Shown here: in pieces, positions 40,985-52,300 of the stretch
Position numbering within the stretch: position 1 is the stretch's first letter
Layout: the number at the start of each line of letters is the position of its first letter
Origin: Paraphysomonas bandaiensis
Taxonomy: Eukaryota; Chrysophyceae
DNA: 64,000 nt
Reading direction: 5' to 3'
Assembly (NCBI GenBank): GCA_965644295.1
Contig: CBFFRP010000277.1
Coordinates: forward strand, 124,001 to 188,000
Program-made: the position numbers and the translations under genes
Notes under the pieces: generated by a model
Seen by the model: only the letters and a program-made list of their open reading frames with translations
Databases searched by the model: none
What the model was told of the DNA's origin: nothing

Positions 40985-41368
40985 AATTTTGCCGCCAAAT
41001 GAGACTGCACACCTATACTGTGCTAATGGCGGCGCGTTAGGGTACTATGTATTTTATAATTATTTGGTTGCGATTTTGTGAAATGTAGGTAGTGTAAGTG
41101 ATACGATAGTGTATTTTAGGTACGAAGTCATATATATATCTTTATATGTTACTCTTAGATTCATAAATGTGTAGTTGTTATTGATGTCGGTAAATTGGAT
41201 TGATTCCTGAAAATATTTAATTTCATACTTAAAGCGGCCATCGTCATGTATGTCTTTTTTCTATAGCTGATATTTATTTTTGTGTTTGCTCCTAATACAA
41301 TGTGTTGAGTTCAGATGTAGAATCTGCTATATATTACGCAATAGGAGAAAGGGTGAATATAGTTGGTA

Positions 41369-41485
41369 TCTATTATTAGACCTAGTCAAATTGGTGTAAA
41401 AACCTAGGTAAGCGGTTGAAAAACCTAGTCATTTAGTAATTCATATTTTCAGTTTACAATGGCTAGGTGTTTATGGTATTCACTT
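41369..41485. repeat. dispersed repeat R2, copy 2
   Basis: Same orientation as 2001-2160. Shares cctagtcaaattggt, gttgaaaaacctagtcattta and tttcagtttacaat. This copy is shorter on the right. Confidence 0.65.
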
Positions 41486-41999
41486 AGTCAAAAATAATAA
41501 ATTTCTTTCAAACATGGTAGCATACTCTAGCCATCAATTATATATTTTCCAATATAGGTACTGTAATGTATTTATAGATATAGGATTGACTGACTAACAT
41601 ATGACAAACATATGTAACACGAATATGATGTTTTGAATATTTATAAGGAGGGAATATCGTCCCACACTCGAAACTTTGAAACGAGGGCAATAAGGCTGTT
41701 TCAAAGAACTCGAATGATATGCGTACGATATGGCACATACAATACTGGTTAGCATGACGTGGCCCAAACCCTTAAAGTCTTGGTACGTGGGTTCCACTGC
41801 TGCTACTTACAGCATCAGATTTGGCATTCGAACTCACCAGAAGTATTTTTGAAGTATAATTGCGAAGTCCAGGTTATGAAGATAGATCGCTTGCACTGAA
41901 ATCAAAATGACCTGCATCAGTATCAAAATAAAATATAACTTGGAGTATTTTATGCTCTTCTTTTGAAAGTTGAGTCATCATAGGCTTTCCTACAATTGT

Positions 42000-42250
42000 G
42001 TACTATAGTAATGAAATCACTTTCGAATGACAGTCAACACCCTCTACAAAATGGACTTGCACCTTTTCGTGGCGTTCTGAGAGATAAGTACCGGAGATAT
42101 TACTCCATATATACAGTCACGCATATTGTGTGGTAATAAGTGTTACTTGTGTAGACGTCTTTGGGCCTTGACGAATAAACAGGCATCCTGGGTATTGAGC
42201 TGCCTGCTGAAGTCAAGCATCCGGGCTGTTTACCTTCTTAAGGACTCAAA
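42000..42250 (-). repeat. dispersed repeat R3, copy 1
   Basis: Reverse complement of part of 61393-61760. Matching blocks include cttgtgtagacgtctttggg, gacgaataaacaggca, gcctgctgaagtcaagcatc and, further out, caccttttcgtgg. This copy lacks the central GC-rich duplicated part of the other copy. Confidence 0.7.
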
Positions 42251-42376
42251 ATACTGAGGTCAGGCATATCAACATTCTGCTTGCTCTCACTGCGTTTGCG
42301 TTGAGTGACGCACAAGCAGCTTTTGTGGCGTTAAAAAGTAGAATATCAGACTTAAGTATTGACTCTTAAAGGTCTA

Positions 42377-42527
42377 TTACGTCGATGTGATGCCCAAACC
42401 TGCTGATAGAGGGAATACTCTAATATGAGGGCAGATAACGTGGTTGCAGATTCAACTTAAATCAACATTTTCAAAATTTCAACAGGTTTCGACCGTTTTA
42501 CCAGGTTTGGGCATCACATCGACTTAA
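42377..42527. mobile_element. MITE-like element with 22-bp perfect inverted repeats
   Basis: The 22-bp segment 42381-42402 (gtcgatgtgatgcccaaacc plus tg) is exactly the reverse complement of 42502-42523. With one mismatch the pairing extends outwards to TTA on each side. The total is about 150 bp with about 100 bp between the repeats. It has no coding capacity. The size and TA-rich flanks fit a small non-autonomous DNA transposon, or a stable hairpin. Confidence 0.55.
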
Positions 42528-43342
42528 TTGATAGTAATAAGACATTCACTACTGCTAACAGTCAACATCATAACTAAGATGAAAGATAGTTTCTGTTCGA
42601 ACCGAATGTCGAAGTTGAATGTATATATTTTCCCGGTGCTAATGTTAGCGTTCTGGTAAACCCAATTCAGGTCAAAATAACTCTTTTTGACGAAAAATGG
42701 AAAATTCTCTATTGGGGAAATAATTATATTGTTTACAACAACGCAAGTTTAAGATTTATGTGTAGAGTGTTGAGTTTTGCTCTTTGCGAGCAACTAAAAG
42801 CTGTATTTCAAGGTATTTAATTTATGACTTCTACTTAAAGAATACTGTAGTGGTTAAGAGTATTATGAGAACTAATATCATGATAGTAATCATAGTTGTG
42901 AAGCTGTAATATATTGACCATCATATAAGATCGTAATATATATCTAATATTGTATGAAAATGATTGGTAGTTGCGATAACATGAATTTGGCTTTCGACAA
43001 TGAATGATTAGTGATATTGATCTTAATTTTAATAATTTATAATTCAAGCATTGAGTGTACATTACGTTATAAGATAATTAAGTGTACACCATCATTCAAA
43101 CATGTCAATTTCTGATATAGAGCAACGTTAACAGCTACAAATATTTTGTGGTGAGAATCAACTACTAATATGGGAAATACGATTTAAGTATACAACACTT
43201 CACTATGTCCGTCGTTATGTAATCTAATTCATCAAAACAATATATCACCGTATAATGTACTAAATATGACGGAATCACCACAAAAAGTGTTTCCTAATAT
43301 AATCGATTTCATCATTCTTTGTCGGAATAGCCCAGAAAAAGT

Positions 43343-46300
43343 CTAATCGACTTTCGTAACATTGGCATTATCAGAAGATTGGTTTGCATTCTTATTGGGA
43401 GCCTTTGAAACTGAAATCATTTTCGCTATTGCGTCGGCAATTGATTCGAATGCCTCTTGCTCTTTCCCGGATACAAAGCCCCCTTGGTTTGTCATTATTG
43501 TTTGGTAGACATCCCTTACAGTCATGCTATCGTGCATGGGAGCTCCAATAGCTTGACGACTCATGTGCTCGCGAATTTTAGATTCAACAGAATCGACAGC
43601 TGCATTGGCAGGAGGCGATTCAGCTGGGCACCGATACCGCCCATAGACTACTTCTCCAGTAGTCTCATCCTTTTCAATCACTTCGCCGACCATCACAGGG
43701 TATATCTTTTCGATCAGTTTCAGATTCCTGAGTTCAAGGGCTAATCGATGCTCCAAGAACACATTATCAACCTTAGAATCCGGACGCAGATTGGCAAAAT
43801 TTTGCCAGGCTATCTCTGGGTGATGAATAGCGTCCAGAGAAAGTATCGGTACAAAAGCCTTACTTTGAACGAGACCATCGCAGAAACCCTCCTCCCAAGG
43901 AACGCCTGGTTCTAGACATACCCTGTCCCACCACACCTTTAAACCACGATCCAGCAGCATACTATATAACAACGCAACACGATCGGCATCACTACGGACG
44001 CGATACGACAAAAACACATCGTACTGTGCCTCTTCCCCAGGCATACGAGCTGTAGTTTTGTTGGAAAGAAAAGGATGGGCAAGGGCTCTCGCAGCGGTGG
44101 GTCTATCGCTTGGGTCACGAGTGAGAAGCTGGGAAATAAGGTTACGAGCATAGTTATCCTTCACTTTGGCCAGCTTCGTGTCTTTGAATTCTGGTGTCCA
44201 CTCGTGCAGTAACTTCATATTCTCTTGGTCGATATTATCTTCATCAGAGGATATGAAGAGCGGCTCGGATGAACACAATTGAAACATCTGCAACATATGT
44301 TGTTACCAAACGAAATTAACACATGTTATGGTACGAACCGTAACGCCAAAAGACCACATATCCATAGAAGGATGAGCCGGAACAAGCGAGTAAGGAAGCA
44401 GTTCCTGCCCAGCTGGATGAACACACTCCTCGTCATTCTCGTCTACATCAAAGCGTCGAACGCCGTAGTTCCCTAACTTCTCGTCAAAAAACAACAGCTC
44501 GGGGGCAACATATGCACTGCTGAATTTGAGACCCGCGTAGTGACCTTTAGAGTAGGAAACAGATGCATCTAAATCAATAAGCTTGTATTTTCCATTCACC
44601 CGAACTATATTCAACGGCTTGATATCGCCTGTACTTAAGGTGTTGGTAAAGTAGAAATACAAGGGGTGTACTCACCATGCACTAAACCATTGCTATGTAA
44701 GTGATCCAAAGCCTTTAGGATCTGAGAGCATGTGATCTTAATGATGTCCCACTCGCGTCCACTTATTCTTTCATGAGCCATCACCCGTTGAAGAGTTCGA
44801 TCAGCAGCGGGCATTACAAGACAATAGTTGTATCCACTATATCCTTTATTCGTACACTCTGACTTAAACTTCCTATCCTTGTCGCCATCATGAGTTCGCG
44901 TTATATCCATCACGTACTCATTATCAAGCGAATTATTTACATGGAAGGCCCTCTCTCGCTCAAACTGATCACGACGCTTCATAAACTTCAGAGCAACATC
45001 TTGGTTTTCATCTTTTCTATCTACTGCAAGAGCAACAATACAGGTTGCAGATTGATGCTCCTTAGCTCCATAAGCCCGGATGTCATACCGTTCGTAGAAA
45101 AATAACCTTGATCGAATCAGTTCCTGGCATTTCGGAGTAGCAATATCAACAGCCTTTCTACCATGTTGATCTCTGGCATCAGCCAGTCTGAGAGCTAGGC
45201 CACCGCATATATTTAATACTCCCTCTACAACTTCTACATGTTTCTCATCGACACTAGTAAGAGTCCAGGTCCAGGCGAAGCCGTGCTCAGATGCTGGTAC
45301 CATCATCTCAGTCACTCGATCGATGGGGAGTGTATACGATAAAATCTCCGCAAGGATCTCAGTAGAGCGGTTCACGGAAATAGCGTACTGGTATACAGTC
45401 AGTTTCTTGCCGTTCCTGACGATATTCATACGAGCAGACTCAGGTGACTCTTGAAGGCATTCTTTAATTTTGGACAGCGGTGCATTTTCGTGTAGACGCA
45501 GATAAAGAGGGCATAAGGCGAATTGCAATGTATCTGTACATTTTGGTCCCCCAAGGCTCAAAACAGTTTGTTTTCCATCCTTGGATGACACGGCTGACAA
45601 CTCCTTCACTTGATGAGATCTAACCCTTAGAATTTTGCTGATCACATTAACATGTTTATCATCTGGAGTGAATAGTCTGAGCCAAGCGTTACCGTGATTC
45701 AATATATGTGCCCCTGCTTCATCAAAAGGAAGACTATGAAGTACGACTTGAGTTTTCACAGCATCAGGAAAGTTACTTTTCTCGTCAAGGACTAGATCCA
45801 CTGCTGTTTTTCCTTCGAAGTCAAAATCTCGTATAGTGGACGCATGCTGCGGTAGATGCGCGGAAATAGCTTCGAGAATATCTCCCTTCCTGTCCACAGC
45901 GGCGAGCTCACGGTGAATCGGTAGAGACACTCTTGCAGCAGCACCGGAAGCGGTGATAACATTCAGCTGGGGTGAGTATGTTGTGCAAACTCCAATGCAT
46001 GAGGGGGAAAGAACAAACCATACACCATTTGGATTTTTTGGAAGTTTTCCTTTAACCGGTTTCGACATCACAACAGTATCAGGACGGAGAGATAAGTCAT
46101 ACGCTAGCAAAGCAGACTCTCGTATGGGTACAATTGCACCACTTCCTACCGGTCGGTTAATGTTGGAATTAGACGTTGTCAACGATGAGTCAACTGGAAC
46201 CACCTGAGAAGAATTTGACTTGGAATTTTTATTAGTCGCTGCAGGTTTCCATTCTGACGCTGGTGCTCTCATTCTAGCAACTACGATTTCAGACTTTCCT

Positions 46301-48384
46301 TTTTTTTTAACAACTTCTCGTAAAATTATCCATTCTGAACCCGAATACTCCATTCTGATTGTTACCTCAGTAATACCTTTCTTTGGGTTCGGGTGATGTA
46401 CGTCTGCTGCCCGTACTACACGGGAATAAACAGGTCGGTCATGCACTAACCTATGAGCTGGAGTAAACAGACCGTTAATTTCTGCCGCGTGGAGACCAGA
46501 AACATCGCGAATAACGATCGGCATTGTCGACAAACGTCGGCTCTCTAAAATAGTTTCTGCAACTACTTGAGACGTCTTTTCGCTGCCTAACTCTAACGCG
46601 GTCTCTCCTTTCTTATTACGTAGATTATATAAGGCGTTATGCTTCACAAGAAGGCTTGCAATGGTAATATTGTTTCGACGACAACATATGTGTAATGCAG
46701 TGTCCAGCTCTTCATTCACCGCGTTTATAAGTTGTGCAGACTCTGATTTAATCAGTGTAGAAGCTACATCTTCGTATTCACGGTTACAAGCAATATGTAA
46801 GGCTGTATTATTCCTGTCGTCTGTGCATGTAAGCATTGCACCGTGCTCAATGAGTCCCTCCAGAATTCTAATTTTCTGTGGAACTGCAGCACCTAAAACG
46901 GAGTCTTCGTCGTAGTCGCAGCCTCTCTCCAAGAGTAGAACAGCTACGTCATCACTTCCTGCATCTGAAGCAATCATGAATGGGGTCTTGTTAGCTTTAT
47001 TTCTTATATTAATATTGCATCCGGCAGTGATAAGTAGAATAGAAACCAGGGAGTTGTTCGCTGATGCAGCCATGGATAGCGGGACGCATCCATTGGCGTC
47101 AATAACATTCAAATCCGCATGGGCATCAATGAGTGCAACAGTAACTGCTTGCTTCATAGACTTATAGCACTTGAGACAAACGTCATACTTGCACTCACTG
47201 CAATGTGCATAAGGCAAGTCTTCGTTTACTGTACTGATTCGCGTCATACACATCCGACATTGAACTCCCATATGTGCTTCCTCCTCTGCATTCGAGTTCA
47301 GATCAGCAGAGGTGTAGTGGGCTGGCTGTCCTCTATTCCATTGCATACGGTGGCGTCCAGGATAAGGGCATACCATATCAGTATTAGATTGCTCAGGCTG
47401 GTATTTCCCACGCTCATCCACAACATCCTTAAGCATCAGCTCCACCGCCAGGTGTACGGCTGTCTGCCCCTTGTGAGTGCGTGCATTGATAGAGCACCCT
47501 CCACGTAGCAGCGCTACAACAATATGAATGTCCATTTGAAGAACCCCGAGCATCAGAGCTGTATAACCATCTTTCTGCGTCTGTGCATCTACATTGCATT
47601 GGCTGTCTAATAGGGTTGACACCACATCAACATTTCCAGAAAGGGCACCCTCATGCAAAGCAGTGTACCCATCATCATTGGGCTGGTTGATCGCGGCACC
47701 TAAGCTAAGTAATTGCTCAACGATATCTGCCCGACCACCTCGTGCACTATAGTGAAGTATTGTGCTCCCCAAAACCTTGAAGCCGTTTATAAGACTACGT
47801 TTTTCCAGCAAATGTAGTAGCAGAGCCGAGGTGACTGTTTCTCTTGTCAGATCAGATCCCATATCACAAGCAAGAGTCGTACACGAGCCGGTTGGGAGAT
47901 AGTTGGAGCCTGCTCGAATAAGTTTAACCGCTACATCTGCTTGGTCATGATGAGCTGCAAGCTGAAGAGCTGTTTTTCCCTCTTTTTCGTCGGTAACATC
48001 TTTCTTGAGGTCGGAATTAGTGAGCAGGAGGTCTACCACTGCTCCTTGACCATGAATAGCAGCCATATGGAGAAGGGTATATCCCTGACACTTTAAATTC
48101 ATGTGATGTGGGTAAGTCTGAATATATTTCTTCAGAGATGGAGTGTCCCCATGTTTGGCATACTCGAGAGCAGTGGGCTCCAAAGATGTTAACTATATAT
48201 GTAATTTAGTTACATATAAAGACATAAGTTTCTTTACCTGTTTGGGCTTCTGAGGCTCTTTCTTACGAACTGCAGTGGTCTCATCAATCGTGTCTGCAAC
48301 TGCATTAGCGACATGAGTGACGACATTCATGCCACCGCTGATGACTGATGTCCCCAAATTAAAGAGGGCCCCAAACATATTCAT
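43343..48384 (-). CDS. ankyrin-ZZ-like-protein kinase-TIR multidomain protein
   Basis: Four exons: 48384-48238, 48192-44676, 44628-44339 and 44287-43343, giving 1632 residues. After a small N-terminal segment come ankyrin repeats (about residues 55-340; e.g. GYTALHEGALSGNVDVVSTL) interrupted by a ZZ-like zinc finger (about 358-392, CRMC..HCSECKYDVCLKC), then more ankyrin repeats (to about 610). A region of unknown fold spans about 620-1080. The kinase domain (about 1086-1396) has VALKFM lysine, HGDIKPLN, DLD in place of DFG, and YVAPELL; no clear glycine loop is visible. The C-terminal TIR domain (about 1408-1530) begins YDVFLSYRVRSDADRVALLY and has WWDRVCLEPGVPWEEGF and FVPILS, with a Glu in FLEHRLALEL near where NADase-type TIRs place the catalytic Glu. 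It probably acts in signalling or immunity-like sensing; the ligand is unknown. Confidence 0.9.
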
Positions 48385-48835
48385 CTTCCTTTAAGGTTAC
48401 TCAGTCAAAGACTGTTGAACCTATACAGATGAGTTTCCTCGTAAGGATATTGTTATCTCTATGGAGATATATGAGTGGGGTTAGATTGCGGACAGGGATA
48501 TGCTTATATACACTGTGTCTGTAATATCAACAGCCAGTGCTGTGACAGCAGAGTGCAGTTACAACCCAATGAGTGCGGAACAATCCCCAGTTACGGATCT
48601 TTCTCCCGGTAACGGATCTATCTATCGGTCAGGTCGTGTCTGGAGGACACGAAATTTGCCATAAAATTTGTGCTGCAGAAGTTACTGTAGTGGTTATGTA
48701 CGGCTCCATACGGTGAAGAGGTATAAAGCAACCAGATGCCGTACAAAGCAGGGTACAAGGCAGGGAGATATGTGCCCACCTCACCTGAACCTGGGAAGCT
48801 ATTTTGTACATGTAAATAGAATCAAGTTCTTCATA
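48385..48835. other. divergent intergenic region
   Basis: About 450 bp between the ankyrin-TIR gene (-) and the disrupted host gene (+). A frame at 48668-48835 upstream of the chosen ATG is open but not convincingly coding. Confidence 0.45.
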
Positions 48836-48979
48836 ATGTCTACCCACCCCATTAGTGTAGGTGCATTTGATCAGTTTGTCTGCAATACATTATGTAGTTC
48901 TCAGCTTGAAGGGGTGGGTGATGGTCGCTCTTAAGCCGCAGTCCTTTAGATATCATCATCAGGTATTACTACTCATGAA

Positions 48980-48983
48980 TGAG
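48980..48983. repeat. target-site duplication TGAG, left
   Basis: Matches TGAG at 54566-54569, immediately outside the right LTR. Four to six base duplications are usual for Ty3/gypsy integrases. Confidence 0.75.
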
Positions 48984-49300
48984 TGTAGGACTATCCACTT
49001 ACATATAGAATATATACGTGTACATGTCCTGTATTATATGATTAGTAGTACAGTACTGTATTGTATACGTGTACCATGTAGTTAGGAATACAAACTGTAG
49101 GGAATGTGATTGTTGGGATTAGCAATAGCCGTTGATATTGTAGACAGTATTATTAGCCGTTGATATTGTAGACAGTATTATTAGCCGTTGATATTGTAGA
49201 CAGTATTATTCATGATTCATTATACGATAATAATCATTATTTTGTACTTCTGTACTTGGGTATTGCTTTGCACACATACACATATGTATGCAAGCCCACA
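48984..49300 (+). repeat. 5' LTR
   Basis: 317 bp, TG...CA ends. Contains three tandem copies of a 28-bp unit (tagccgttgatattgtagac plus agtattat) at 49126-49209. Confidence 0.95.
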
Positions 49301-49349
49301 GTAATATTACTTAATAAGTAGTACTCAATCTCTGTGATATAACAATATT
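49301..49349 (+). other. 5' leader of the retrotransposon, no clear tRNA primer site
   Basis: These 49 bp between LTR and start codon should contain the primer-binding site. No TGG start, as expected for pairing with a tRNA CCA end, lies just inside the LTR. The junction itself forms the perfect palindrome agtaatattact, spanning the LTR end (49300-49311). Confidence 0.5.
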
Positions 49350-52300
49350 ATGGGGGAAAGTAAGAGAAGCAAAATAAAAGCAGCTCCTCAAATAGAGGAA
49401 TTGTTAGCTGCTTCGGGTTCTTCGTCTAAAAAGACGAAAAGAGAGAGAGAATCCTCTCGAAAACGAGCAAGAGATGCAACAACATCATCTCAAATGCAAT
49501 CTTCTCCTCAAACTGAGACATCAGTAGAGGCTGAAGGAGAATTGAGTGGAGTATCATTTCGTGAGCTCTCTTCTTCTCAACCAAAGAGAAAGAAGCAAAG
49601 GAGTGGAGATCCGCACCCCAACAGGAGTGAGCGCATTGACTTGAATGAAGTCATTGCGACGGAATCCACTCCACATGAAGTAATCAATACCGACTCTATT
49701 CCCTACTTAGGTAGTGTGCAAGATGAGGATATCATCGAATTTTGTGAAAATCTCTCGAAAAGAGATCCTAAAGGGACAAAATTCATAAGGTCAGAAATCA
49801 TGGCACCAACAGTGCGTGATATGCTTCAGTTTCAGCGACAGCAGGATTTTGGAGATGAGTCTGACGAGGACTGGCTAGATCCAAACATTGTAACTACTGA
49901 GGAATTGATTCAGTGGTTAAAGCAAGCCTTTCTAGAGGAAGAGGAGCGATACTCTGATACATTGGAGCCTCTTCCTAGGTTCATAGATAATATCATTGGA
50001 CCAAAGGTTAAGGTGGATATTCATGTTCCTAAAGTATTCTTAAAAGAATATGGACGTCTGAATGAGCTTTATAAGCTCATTCCGGAGGCAAGTCTCACAG
50101 AGGTAGCCTCGGATACCATAGTCAAAACCCTCAAGAAAAACATTAAACTTGTGGGCGGACATTCCTTCAGAAAGGATGCCAAAGAGAAATTTATAGCGGA
50201 TATAGGCCAAGGTCAATCTGCACCAAAAGATTTCGGAGCATTCTGTAGAAAGGTGCGAGAGCTTAACAATGACTATAGTCAAGCTGTGAGAAAAGTAAAG
50301 AGGATGGAAACTAAATTGGATTCCAAAGAAACATCTAAGTCTAACAAGACTAAGAATACAAAAACTTCATCCTCCAGCTCATCCTCAAGTACTAAAGCAA
50401 CAACTGATACTAAGGAAGCATGTTGGATATGCGGTAATCTTCATAAAGGTGACTGCACCCGCAAAACCTGTGCATGGGCTAACCATGAAAAGAAGCCATG
50501 GAAAGATTCCACACAGGGCAAAAAATATGCGGTTATGGGTTGGAGTACCTGCCCTTATGTGGAGAATCCTGATGGTCCTCCAAGATCGAAAACAAGTAAG
50601 TTATCATGCCCTAAGTGTTTATATATAAATGCTATTGACATGAATAATGATATGCTCGATGTCTTTGTATATCCTAAAGCTGATGTCAATGTACAACAGG
50701 TAAAGGAAAATCTAAGAGCTAAAGCCTTATTGGACACGGGGGCTACTGGGAATAATTTCATTAACCAAGAACTTGCTGATATGTTAGTTGCTAGGTATAG
50801 AATTCCATTGCACGAGTGTAACATTAAAATTTGTAGTGCGCTTGATAATGCTTGTTGTAGTAGCAAGCAATATATGATAATAACTATAAGATTAACTGAT
50901 GAGTATAACAATACTCTTGATATTGAGTTGCAATGTTTGATAATAGATAGCACCTTTGATATCATAATTGGTAGAGAAACTATCAAGAAATATAGATTAG
51001 TTGATCATTTTCCATCTCACTTTATGGAAAGAGAGTTAGCAGGGAAAATGCTAGCTACGGCCGCGGGCCATGCTGAGAAGACTCAGCTTCTCTCGGAACA
51101 TATTAGTGAGAGAGCCACATGTTATAATAACATGGAAACATTAAGGCGCCAAGCTAAGGAACACCTTAGTTATAATAATAATTTACTTACAAGTAATAGC
51201 TTGGTTAGTACTATGTATTCACCTCCAATATCATCCATGCGTATAAGTGCATATGAAAAGGAAGATATAGGCGAGATTAGAGATAACTATCTGGAGTCAA
51301 TCCCAGAAGAAATAGTTACAAATACTCAGGAAAAAGTAGAAGGTACTACGTTACCAACTAAAATCTCTGGTCCCGAATCTTTACAAAGGAGGGTGAGAGA
51401 AATCCATGAAATCTATAAGGATAGATTTAGAACCACAGTGTCGGATATGCCAATGGATGTTCCACCTTTTGAATTAGAGGTAGATAGGGATGCTTGGGAA
51501 CAACCAAAACATTGTGGTCCGCCACGAAAGATGGATCGAGTACGACAGTATGCTTGTAAAAAGCAAATCGATACATTTGTGGAGCATGGAATAATACAAC
51601 CAAGTACGGCTCCTTATTATAGCCAGGTATTATTAGTTCCCAAACCAAATGATAAATGGCGATTCTGTGTAGACTATAAAGGTCTAAACAAGCACACACA
51701 GAGGGAACGTTGGCCAATACCTAACATCAAAGAAATGTTAGAACGTATTGGGTCTAAGAAACCCAAATACTTCATAATTCTGGATTTAGTATCTGGTTAT
51801 TACCAGGCTAAAATTTCAGAGTACTCGAGAAAGTGGACGGCATTTATAACCTTCTGGGGAGTATTCGAATGGCTCCGACTACCCATGGGTTTGAGTGGTG
51901 CTCCATCATACTTTCAACGAGTATTAACAACAATTGTGCTTGCCGGGTTGATTATGTTCATATGTGAATTATATCTAGATGACCTGATTATATATGCTTC
52001 TACAGAAGATGAACTAATTGAAAATTACGTTAAAGTTCTAGAACGCTTCAGGAAATACAATGTTTACATTAATCCTGAGAAAGTGAAAATAGGAGAGTCC
52101 GAAGTACAATATGTAGGACATACTCTAAATGAGGAAGGGTTACACTTTACTAGAGAACGTCTGGATAGTGTATTAAATTTCCCAAAGCCTGAAACTATGA
52201 AGGGTCTAAAATCTTTCCTCGGATTGGCAAATTATTTTCGGGATCACGTGCACAACCACTCCTTAGTGGTGAGACCGTTAAATAAAATGCTTCTCAACTA

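Larger units (their letters stand above)
40985..43342. other. intergenic region with repeats R2, R3 and a hairpin element
   Basis: About 2.4 kb without a gene. It contains R2 copy 2 (41369-41485), R3 copy 1 (42000-42250) and a short terminal-inverted-repeat element (42377-42527), each listed separately. The rest is AT-rich and unremarkable. Confidence 0.55.

Noticed and set aside
47119-47508. 129-codon plus frame opposite the ankyrin-TIR gene
   Set aside because: Antisense shadow of the ankyrin and zinc finger coding sequence.
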